NCBI GenBank assembly: GCA_964344215.1
Contig: CAYFMP010000010.1
Span: forward strand, 12,040 to 76,039
From: CAYFMP01 sp964344215
Lineage (GTDB): Bacteria > Pseudomonadota > Alphaproteobacteria > Rhodospirillales > Casp-alpha2
Length of the DNA: 64,000 bases
Direction: 5' to 3'
Below the pieces are notes generated by a model. It had not been told where the DNA came from, made no database searches, and saw only the letters and a list, made by a program, of their open reading frames with translations. The position numbers and the translations under genes were made by a program. Positions 53,471 through 61,116 of this stretch are shown here, in pieces. Position 1 is the stretch's first letter. Every line of letters begins with the position of its first letter.

Positions 53471-53863
53471 GCAGACCTCCCGTCCGCCAGATGTTAGGAG
53501 GCTCGAATTGGTGATGCCTCATTCCCAGTATAGTTGAGCATCATCGAATGCAAAGCAAAAGCAAGCGACGGAGCCAAAGTTTCGCTGTCGCTTGTTTGTT
53601 CGACCCTCAGTTACAAAACTTAACGATCCGGTTTCGAATATTCACTTGATTTGAATTCAATCGTTACCGGTACCCACTACGCTGACAGCGAGATCGGACT
53701 GAACGCCGCGAAGGCGTGGAAGAAGCAAACTCCAGCCGGTCTCGCTGGAACGAAGGTGGTCGAAGAAAAGTTGGGATGGCTAAGGCAGAGACTGCTCCGA
53801 GAGACTTCAGTTCACCAATCCGCCATAGCGGGCCCATCACTTGGATCATGCGGAGGAACGGGG
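53471..53863. other. Divergent promoter region
   Basis: About 390 bases between the OmpR-family regulator (minus) and the CHASE-kinase operon (plus). It contains a stem-loop at 53562-53594 and is AT-rich at 53600-53670. The kinase frame is open upstream of its chosen ATG, back to 53651, but that part is not protein-like. Confidence 0.5.
53562..53594. repeat. Stem-loop with 8-base arms
   Basis: CAAGCGAC and GTCGCTTG pair perfectly around a 17-base loop and are followed by TTTGTT. The inner AGC and GCT can extend the stem. It could be an operator between divergent genes or the terminator of a short leader RNA. No function is known. Confidence 0.5.
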
Positions 53864-55807
53864 ATGAGTGATCTCTCGAGAACTCAGTCCGCTGCGGATG
53901 TTTATCGAGATTGGTTTCAGTACTTGCCGGCCAGCCTCGTTCTGTGCTTCGGTTTGGTCGCCACGGTGGCCGCGGTCTACGCCGCCTCGAACTACAACCT
54001 CGCGCAAGAGCACCAGAAATTCGAGCGTCTTGCCAACCAATACACCTCGGCTATTTTCCAGTCGATCGACCGCAATCTGGTGGCAATCCGATCGCTGGCA
54101 GCCCTCTACGCGGCTTTCAAATCGGTCGAGCGGGAGGAATTCGAAGCGTTCACGCGAACGACCCTTTCCGAACTTCCCGGCATTCGAGCGATGGAATGGG
54201 TTCCCAGGGTCCGTGCCTATGAGCGGTCACGGTTCGAGGCCTCGGCGAGGGCCGACGGGTATCCCGGGTTCCGAATAACCGAAGCGGACCCGTCCGGAAC
54301 TCCGGTGCGGGCCATGCCACGCCCCGAGCACTTTCCCGTCTATTATGTCGAACCCTTCAAAGGCAATGAAGCAATGCTCGGCTTTGACCTGGCTTCGAAT
54401 CCGGCCTGGGCGGCGGCGCTCAGCTTGGCGCGCGACAGCGGATCGATGGTCGCAACCGAGCCTATCAAGCTAGTTCGAGGTTCATCCGAGCAGATCGGCT
54501 TTCTCATCCTCCAGCCCATCTACAGCGACGGACCGCCGACTGGGCAGACCGACGACCGGCAACGCAATTTGCAGGGATTCGCCCTCGGCATATTCGTCGT
54601 CGGCGAGATCGTCGATGCGGCCTTGAGCCGATTCGAAGAAGCCGGCGATCTCGAATTCTACCTCCACGACATCGACGCCGAGCGCGAGAACAGGTTTCTC
54701 CATCACCGCCCCGGGTTGGAACGCGGCGAGTTACGTGGTTCGGTGATGGAGGCGGTGGCTGCTCGCAATTTCAGTTTCGCCGAAAAACGCAATATCGCCG
54801 GCCGGGACTGGTCGGTCGTCGTCCAAAGAAGCGCTGCCGCCGACGGTGGATCGTTGATGCCGTGGGCGATTGCTCTCCTCTGCCTGATGATCACCGCAGC
54901 CATGGTTTGGTACATGATTTCGTCGCGGAACTGGGCCGACAGCGTCGAGGAAATGGTGGTGGCTCGCACCGCCGACCTCCACGCCCGCGAGCGGGAGCTC
55001 TCCGATCACCGCGATAAGCTTCAACGCGAAGTCGCCGAACGGGAGCGGGGGTTCAGCGAGCTGCAGCGGGAGTTCATCTCCATGGCGTCGCACGAGTTCC
55101 GAACCCCTCTGGCCATCATCGACGGAGCCGCGCACCGTATGCACCGCAACAGCCAGGACCTCACGCCGGACGAGCTGAAACGTCGCGTCACGAAAATCCG
55201 TCAATCCGTGAAGCGCATGCTCAATCTGATCGACACCATGCTCTGCACTTCGCGGCTGGATGCCGGAAAGATCGATATGGCATTGCAGTCCTGCGATCTC
55301 GCCTACGTACTCTGCGATGTCTGCGAACGCCAGCAGGAGATTTCCCCGGACCACGCCATCGATGTTTATGTCGAGGGCCTGACGGAACGGGTGATGGCCG
55401 ACCCGCGACTCCTCGACCAGGTATTCACCAACCTTCTGTCGAACGCCGTGAAGTACTCGCCGCACAGCCGCAGGATTGATGTCGTCGGGCGGATCGAAGG
55501 CGTACAGGCCATAGTTTCCGTCAGGGACTACGGGGTCGGGATTCCCGAGGACGAGGCGGACAGGCTGTTCGACCGCTTCTTCAGGGCTCGGACGTCCCAA
55601 GGTATCGCCGGTACTGGGATCGGCCTCAATCTCGTCCGGCGGCTTGTCGAAATGCACGACGGATCGATCGAAGTCGAAAGTGTCGAGGGGGCCGGTGCCG
55701 AGTTCACCATCCATCTGCCTATCCGAATCGAACAAGCGAAACCGAAGCCTGTCACCGGCGATCCTCTCACGGCTCTCGAAAGGACGGTCGACGAACTCAC
55801 AGCCTAA
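53864..55807 (+). CDS. CHASE-domain sensor histidine kinase
   Basis: This 647-residue kinase has TM1 (about 21-43), an extracytoplasmic CHASE domain (about 75-250, with GIRAMEWVPRV and DGYPGFRITEADPSG), TM2 (about 333-355), a coiled coil, a DHp with SMASHEFRTPLAIIDGAA (His near 409) and an HATPase ending GTGIGLNLVRRLVEMHDGS. There is no receiver of its own; receivers follow in the next genes. GGAGGAACGG before the ATG fixes the start. The kinase core is a close paralogue of the one at 61117-63576. Confidence 0.92.
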   Translation: MSDLSRTQSAADVYRDWFQYLPASLVLCFGLVATVAAVYAASNYNLAQEHQKFERLANQYTSAIFQSIDRNLVAIRSLAALYAAFKSVEREEFEAFTRTTLSELPGIRAMEWVPRVRAYERSRFEASARADGYPGFRITEADPSGTPVRAMPRPEHFPVYYVEPFKGNEAMLGFDLASNPAWAAALSLARDSGSMVATEPIKLVRGSSEQIGFLILQPIYSDGPPTGQTDDRQRNLQGFALGIFVVGEIVDAALSRFEEAGDLEFYLHDIDAERENRFLHHRPGLERGELRGSVMEAVAARNFSFAEKRNIAGRDWSVVVQRSAAADGGSLMPWAIALLCLMITAAMVWYMISSRNWADSVEEMVVARTADLHARERELSDHRDKLQREVAERERGFSELQREFISMASHEFRTPLAIIDGAAHRMHRNSQDLTPDELKRRVTKIRQSVKRMLNLIDTMLCTSRLDAGKIDMALQSCDLAYVLCDVCERQQEISPDHAIDVYVEGLTERVMADPRLLDQVFTNLLSNAVKYSPHSRRIDVVGRIEGVQAIVSVRDYGVGIPEDEADRLFDRFFRARTSQGIAGTGIGLNLVRRLVEMHDGSIEVESVEGAGAEFTIHLPIRIEQAKPKPVTGDPLTALERTVDELTA

Positions 55808-55833
55808 TTCGGAAAGAATGGGAATAACGGGAA

Positions 55834-56214
55834 ATGACCAAGATACTGTGCATCGAAGACGAGATACCCATTCAAGAGGACATCGTCGAGGAGTTGATCG
55901 ATTTCGGATTCGAGGTCATCGCTGAAACGAACGGCCGGGACGGACTGCGCGCGATCATTCGGGACCAACCCGACCTCGTAATCTGCGACTGCCTGATGCC
56001 CGAGATGACCGGCAGCGACATGTTCGAGGTGCTGAAGAGTGATTACCCGGAATTCGCCGGGATGCCTTTCATCTTTCTCTCGGCTCACGCTGACAGGAAA
56101 CACATCGAGGACGGCGTCGACCTCGGCGCCGACGCTTATCTCACCAAGCCGGTCAATTTCGACATTCTGCTGACGATGATCGACGGTTTGCTGCAACGGG
56201 AAAAGGAAGCATGA
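55834..56214 (+). CDS. Single-domain response regulator (receiver paralogue 1)
   Basis: This 126-residue receiver has CIEDE at the start, D in VICDCLMPEMTG, FLSAHAD and LTKPVNFDILL. It is the first of four closely related receivers that head successive genes in this operon. It has no output domain and is likely a phosphate shuttle or competitor. Confidence 0.93.
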   Translation: MTKILCIEDEIPIQEDIVEELIDFGFEVIAETNGRDGLRAIIRDQPDLVICDCLMPEMTGSDMFEVLKSDYPEFAGMPFIFLSAHADRKHIEDGVDLGADAYLTKPVNFDILLTMIDGLLQREKEA

Positions 56215-56275
56215 GCGCAAGTCGGGTCGACCGAGAAACGGAGGCCGCCCGCAGTTGCTGGGGAGAACAGGGAAA

Positions 56276-57163
56276 ATGGCGAGAATAGTTTGCGTCGAGG
56301 ACCAGACCGAAATCCGTGAAGATATCGCCGCCGAGTTGAAGGACGCCGGGCACATGGTATTCGAGGCCGAAAACGGCGTCACCGGCCTCAGCATCATCCA
56401 GAATTGCAATCCGGACCTTATCTTCTGTGACATCAACATGCCGGGGATGGACGGACGGCGACTTCTGTCCGAAATCCGCAACAATTACCCGAATCTGGCC
56501 GACATACCGTTCATCTTCCTTTCGGCCTTGAATGAACGCGAGGACATCATCGCCGGCAAGATCGAAGGCGCCGACGATTACCTTGTTAAACCAATCGATT
56601 TCGATTTGCTCCTGGCAACCGTTGAATCCCAATTGCGCCAAGTCCAGCGAATGGTGAATAAGCGGGATCAACAGTTCGTAAGGCTCTATAAGACGCTTTC
56701 CGAAAGGTTCGCGAGCCAACACGATCCGAATTCGAAAAACGCCGAACCGTCGGCGCCGGACGATGTCGGGTCGATCAACTTGGTGACCGTCACCAATCAG
56801 GAGATCGACCTAAGCGAATTCCATCAGGCGATGGTCTCGCGCGGACATCGCGTGATCCAGATGGAGAGCGGACTGGAGTTTGTTCGCTCTCTCGAGCAAT
56901 TCTCACTCGACGTCTGCGTAGTGTCGTTCAACACAGTGGATGTCCAGGCTCCGGCCGTCGCCAACCTGCTTTCCGGCGCCGGTCTGAACCGCTTTCCGCT
57001 TCTGCTGGTCATGCCACCAAGCGCGCAAGATGTCGATGGGGCCGGATCCCGGGATTTCGCCGACACCGTTAGATGGCCGTGTGATGTCGGCGACTTAGTC
57101 CGGCGGGTGGAGGTCTTGTCGACCATGCGCGCATGTCCGGAAAAACAATCGGCGATGGCCTAG
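56276..57163 (+). CDS. Receiver plus degenerate receiver protein
   Basis: This 295-residue protein has a canonical receiver (residues 1-122: CVEDQTEIREDI, D in LIFCDINMPGMDG, FLSAL, LVKPIDFDLLL). A second domain (about 155-290) has the same apparent order of strands and helices but lacks the acidic pair and phosphoacceptor (CVVSFNTVD at the expected site). It looks like a pseudo-receiver. No known output domain is present. AGGGAA precedes the ATG. Confidence 0.85.
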   Translation: MARIVCVEDQTEIREDIAAELKDAGHMVFEAENGVTGLSIIQNCNPDLIFCDINMPGMDGRRLLSEIRNNYPNLADIPFIFLSALNEREDIIAGKIEGADDYLVKPIDFDLLLATVESQLRQVQRMVNKRDQQFVRLYKTLSERFASQHDPNSKNAEPSAPDDVGSINLVTVTNQEIDLSEFHQAMVSRGHRVIQMESGLEFVRSLEQFSLDVCVVSFNTVDVQAPAVANLLSGAGLNRFPLLLVMPPSAQDVDGAGSRDFADTVRWPCDVGDLVRRVEVLSTMRACPEKQSAMA

Positions 57164-57185
57164 TCGGTGACGAAGAGGCGACGAA

Positions 57186-59024
57186 ATGGAAAAGATCCTG
57201 TGCATCGAAGATCAAGCCGAACTTCGCGAGGATTTGGCTGAAGAACTGGTCTCCGCAGGCTACGAAGTCTACGAGGCCGGCGACGGCCGCGAGGGCCTGG
57301 AGGCGATACGGCGGCACCAACCTGATCTGGTCCTTTGCGATGTCAATATGCCGGTGATGAACGGCCGGGAACTTCTCAAGCAAGTGCGGGAAAACCACCA
57401 GGACTTCTCGAACATGCCATTCATTTTCCTGACGGCGCTCGGCACTCGATTGGACGTGATCGAGGGGAAGAACCTGGGGGCCGACGATTACCTTACAAAG
57501 CCCGTCGATTTCGATCTGCTGTTGGCGACCGTGCGCTCGCGCCTTCAGCAAATCAGCCGGATCGAGGAATCGAACCAGGAGGAACTGAGAAAGCGCGATA
57601 GTGAAATCATGATGGCGCAGGCGACGATACGCCGGTACGCGTATTTTGATGCGCTGACGGGGCTCCCCAACCGCACGCAACTGTCAGCCTATCTGAAGAA
57701 TGCGCTGGTCACGGCCGAGGCCAAGAACCTCAGCGCCGTGCTTGTTTTCATCGAACTAGAGCACTTCGGCTCGATCGGTGTTCGCCTCGGCCGTCCGGTG
57801 GCCGACAAGGTACTGAAGACGATTGGCGATTGCCTGGCCGACGACCTGGACCGATTCGGTGAGTTGTTCGCCACCGACGAACACATGCCGTTCGTCGCCA
57901 CCCTGGGGCCGGCGACCTTCGCCGTGCTGCTGCCGGGCGTGTCGGACACAACGGATATCTCCCGCTATATCGAACGCACCACGGCGTTGTTGGCGAAACC
58001 GATCGCGGTCGGCGGGACCGAGGTGTTCGTTTGTGCCAACATCGGGATTTCCCGCTATCCGGAACACGGAACCAACGAAATCGAACTGTTGCACGCGGCC
58101 GGCGTCGCGCTTCAGATCGCCAACGCCGAAGGCAACGGAGTAACCAGAACCTACGACCCGATCCTGAACGAGGAAATCCGATATCGGGCCGACCTCATGC
58201 AGGCCTTGCACAACGCGGTCAAAGATCGGGAGTTCGAGCTTCACTACCAACCCCAGGTCGATATCGGCTCCGGCCGTATCGTAGGCGTCGAGGCGCTCAT
58301 GCGTTGGCGGAGGCCCGGCCACGGACTGGTTTACCCGGCCAGCTTCATCTCGGTGGCCGAGGCCACGGGTCTGATCGTATCGATGACGGAATGTGCGCTC
58401 GCGACCGCATGCCGGCAGGTTCTCGCTTGGCGCGAAACGGGGTGGCGCGATTTGCGGGTCGCCGTCAACCTGTCGCCGAAACACCTCAAGCAGCCCGATT
58501 TCGTGGATACCATAACCCGAATCGTAGACGGGACGGGGCTCCCGTTCACGCAATTGGAACTCGAGATCACCGAGAGCGCAGTCGTCGACGAAGGAGGAAC
58601 TGAACTGGAGGCCCTCCGCCGGCTCCACGATGCGGGGATCTCCCTCTCCATCGACGATTTCGGAACCGGGTACTCGTCGCTTTCGTACCTGAAGCGCTTT
58701 CCGTTCGACACCCTGAAGATCGACCAGTCGTTCGTTCGCGGTATCGGCACCGACCCACGAGACCAGGCGACCGTCGAGGCGATCATTCAGCTAGCCCGCT
58801 CGCACGACCTGGGACTCATCGCCGAAGGGGTAGAGACTGAGGATCAGTTGGAGTGGCTGAGACAGCACGGTTGCGACCTGTTCCAGGGATTCCTGTTCAG
58901 CGAGCCCCTGCCTTCGGAAGATCTCCGTCGCTTCGTCGACGGACGCTCCGACGCCGCCATCCATACCCACAACGATCGCGAAACGATCGTTCCTCGTGAC
59001 AGCCACGAGCCTCTGCGCGCGTGA
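57186..59024 (+). CDS. Receiver-controlled c-di-GMP phosphodiesterase with degenerate GGDEF
   Basis: This 612-residue protein has a receiver (1-122, D in LVLCDVNMPVMNG), a GGDEF-fold domain (about 140-310) and an EAL domain (about 330-590). The GGDEF site reads TLGPATFAVLL, so the catalytic motif is lost. The EAL domain keeps EALMRWRRP, NLSPKHL, ELEITESAV, IDDFGTGYSSL, LKIDQSFVRG and AEGVET, so c-di-GMP hydrolysis should be intact. Phosphorylation of the receiver probably controls it. It is the only c-di-GMP enzyme in the window. Confidence 0.93.
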   Translation: MEKILCIEDQAELREDLAEELVSAGYEVYEAGDGREGLEAIRRHQPDLVLCDVNMPVMNGRELLKQVRENHQDFSNMPFIFLTALGTRLDVIEGKNLGADDYLTKPVDFDLLLATVRSRLQQISRIEESNQEELRKRDSEIMMAQATIRRYAYFDALTGLPNRTQLSAYLKNALVTAEAKNLSAVLVFIELEHFGSIGVRLGRPVADKVLKTIGDCLADDLDRFGELFATDEHMPFVATLGPATFAVLLPGVSDTTDISRYIERTTALLAKPIAVGGTEVFVCANIGISRYPEHGTNEIELLHAAGVALQIANAEGNGVTRTYDPILNEEIRYRADLMQALHNAVKDREFELHYQPQVDIGSGRIVGVEALMRWRRPGHGLVYPASFISVAEATGLIVSMTECALATACRQVLAWRETGWRDLRVAVNLSPKHLKQPDFVDTITRIVDGTGLPFTQLELEITESAVVDEGGTELEALRRLHDAGISLSIDDFGTGYSSLSYLKRFPFDTLKIDQSFVRGIGTDPRDQATVEAIIQLARSHDLGLIAEGVETEDQLEWLRQHGCDLFQGFLFSEPLPSEDLRRFVDGRSDAAIHTHNDRETIVPRDSHEPLRA

Positions 59025-59049
59025 GTTCAATTGTAGAGGTAGCAAGATT

Positions 59050-60609
59050 ATGAAGACGGTTCTTTGCATCGAAGACGAGCCCGATATCCGTGAAACGATC
59101 GTCGAGGAACTTGAGGACTGCGGATTTCGGGCAATCGAGGCCGGCAACGGTGAGGAAGGGCTTGAAATGCTCTTTCGGTACGAACCGGATCTCGTGCTCT
59201 GCGACATCAACATGCCGGTCCTGGACGGGAATGAGCTCCTTACCGTCCTCAGGAGAGACCATCCGGAACTCGCGGAGATCCCGTTCATTTTCCTTTCGGC
59301 AAACGCCGATCGAAGTCACATCATTGCCGGCAAGGAATTGGGCGCCGACGACTATTTGACGAAGCCGATCGATTTCGATGTTCTGAACGCTACCGTCAAA
59401 TCGCGGCTCAACCAGATCGACCGGATCAGGGAAAGACACGAAGAGCAACTGGCCCAGACTCAGAAGATGGAAGCAATCGGTCGATTGACCAGCGGCGTCG
59501 CCCACGAATTCAACAACCTGCTGACGGCGATCAGGGGTTTTACCGAGATCGCCGCCCGAAACACAAACAAACTCGATCTGGTGAAAACCTGCCTCGCCGA
59601 TTCGATCGAGGCGGCCGACCGCGCTGCGACGATCACCTCGCAACTCCTGGCTTACAGCCGTCGTCAAATCAGTGAAAGAAGGCTTGTCGATGCGAACTCG
59701 GTCATCGCCGATGCCGAGCGGTTCTTGAAGCCTCTACTCGGTCCGAAGGTTCGTCTTCGGACCGTAGGGTTGGACGAACCTCTGCTCTGCAAGATCGATC
59801 CCCATCAGTTTTCGCAAGTAATCACGAACCTGGCGATCAACGGGCGCGACGCCATGCCCGACGGTGGCGAACTGGTGGTCACCATCACGCGCGAGGAGAT
59901 CGACGAGGACAGAGTTCTCGATCTACCGGAAGCCGTCCCTATCGGAAGCTATGTATGCTTCGCTGTGCATGACTCCGGAACGGGGATCGACGAATTCACG
60001 CGCTCGAAGATGTTCGAGCCGTTCTTCACAACCAAGGAGGAGGGCGAAGGCACCGGTCTCGGTTTGGCGGTTGCCTACGGCATCGCCTGTCAGGCCGGTG
60101 GCATCATCGATTGCGACAGCATGCCGGGCGAAGGTTCCACCTTCCGGGTGTTGATTCCGCTGGCCGACTCGAACGGACTCGACGAGCGAGAGACCGCCGA
60201 CCCGAGCAGTGCGCCGGAACTCGGGTCGGACTCTTCGCCTCGGAAAACCGTTCTCGTCGTCGACGGCGAGGAGTTCGTACGAAACGCGGCCCAACTCATA
60301 CTGGAGGGCGCCGGATATACCGTATTGATGGCCGCGGATGCCGAGTCTGCGCTTCGCGCCGCCGACAACCATTTCCAAAGTATCGACTTGCTGTTATGCG
60401 ACATCCTCCAGCCGACCACCAATGGGCCCGATCTGATCAGCGCCTTGTTGAATTCCTACAATCCGATAGCGGCCGTGTTCATGACCGGAGACGTTGCGAG
60501 TGTGGCAATGACGCACCCCGGCCTTTCCGAAAATCACAACTGTTTGGAAAAGCCTTTCACGCCCGATCAGCTGGAGAGGGCCGTTACAGAGGCTATTTAT
60601 CACGGATGA
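59050..60609 (+). CDS. Hybrid kinase (REC-HK-REC), soluble
   Basis: This 519-residue protein has a receiver (1-120, D in LVLCDINMPVLDG), a DHp with SGVAHEFNNLLTAIRGF (His near 152), an HATPase (NLAINGRDAMPDGG, FFTTKEEGEGTGLGLA) and a final receiver (about 400-515). In the last receiver the acidic pair reads VVDGEE, one acidic position being Gly, while the phosphoacceptor is kept in LLCDILQP. No sensor domain is present, so the N-terminal receiver may control kinase activity. Confidence 0.92.
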   Translation: MKTVLCIEDEPDIRETIVEELEDCGFRAIEAGNGEEGLEMLFRYEPDLVLCDINMPVLDGNELLTVLRRDHPELAEIPFIFLSANADRSHIIAGKELGADDYLTKPIDFDVLNATVKSRLNQIDRIRERHEEQLAQTQKMEAIGRLTSGVAHEFNNLLTAIRGFTEIAARNTNKLDLVKTCLADSIEAADRAATITSQLLAYSRRQISERRLVDANSVIADAERFLKPLLGPKVRLRTVGLDEPLLCKIDPHQFSQVITNLAINGRDAMPDGGELVVTITREEIDEDRVLDLPEAVPIGSYVCFAVHDSGTGIDEFTRSKMFEPFFTTKEEGEGTGLGLAVAYGIACQAGGIIDCDSMPGEGSTFRVLIPLADSNGLDERETADPSSAPELGSDSSPRKTVLVVDGEEFVRNAAQLILEGAGYTVLMAADAESALRAADNHFQSIDLLLCDILQPTTNGPDLISALLNSYNPIAAVFMTGDVASVAMTHPGLSENHNCLEKPFTPDQLERAVTEAIYHG

Positions 60610-60612
60610 GGG

Positions 60613-60669
60613 AGTTTCCCGGCAATGTCCAATCGTCGCTGTCGAAAACAAGCTCGTTGTCGGGAAAGT
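60613..60669. repeat. Imperfect stem-loop between signalling genes
   Basis: AGTTTCCCGGCAA (60613-60625) pairs with TTGTCGGGAAAGT (60657-60669) at 11 of 13 positions. It sits between the REC-HK-REC gene and the next regulator gene, just before that gene's GAAGGAG site. It could limit read-through or stabilise mRNA. Confidence 0.4.
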
Positions 60670-60690
60670 CTCTAAGAAGGAGCAATTGAC

Positions 60691-61095
60691 ATGGCAGACC
60701 TTTCCGATATTTCGGTCCTGGCCGTTGAAGACCAGACCCAGGCGCGCAAAGTCCTTCAACTCTGTCTCAAAGAGATCGGCGTCGATCAGATCTATACTGC
60801 CGACGACGGCATGGAGGCGATGAACTTCATGGGGACCTGCGGCGATCTCGTCAACATGATCATCTGCGACTGGAATATGCCGAAGATGAGCGGGATCGAG
60901 TTGTTGCGCCAGATTCGATCCGCCGATCCCGATATTCCCTTCATTATGATCACCGGCCGGGCCGATCAGGCATCCGTCATGGACGCCAAGCTCGACCAGG
61001 TGAGCGCCTATATCGCAAAACCGTATTCCGTCGACCAACTCAAGCTGAAGATCAAGTACTTCGCCAATCAGATGTTTGAAGAGGAAGAGACCTAG
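60691..61095 (+). CDS. CheY-like response regulator
   Basis: This 134-residue receiver has VEDQTQARKV, D in MIICDWNMPKMSG, Thr in MITGRAD and Lys in IAKPYSVDQL. It differs from the four paralogous receivers upstream and looks more like CheY. Its tail (NQMFEEEET) is acidic. AGAAGGAG precedes the ATG. It lies 21 bases ahead of the next kinase gene. Confidence 0.93.
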   Translation: MADLSDISVLAVEDQTQARKVLQLCLKEIGVDQIYTADDGMEAMNFMGTCGDLVNMIICDWNMPKMSGIELLRQIRSADPDIPFIMITGRADQASVMDAKLDQVSAYIAKPYSVDQLKLKIKYFANQMFEEEET

Positions 61096-61116
61096 GATTC
61101 CGTGAGGAAAGCACCC

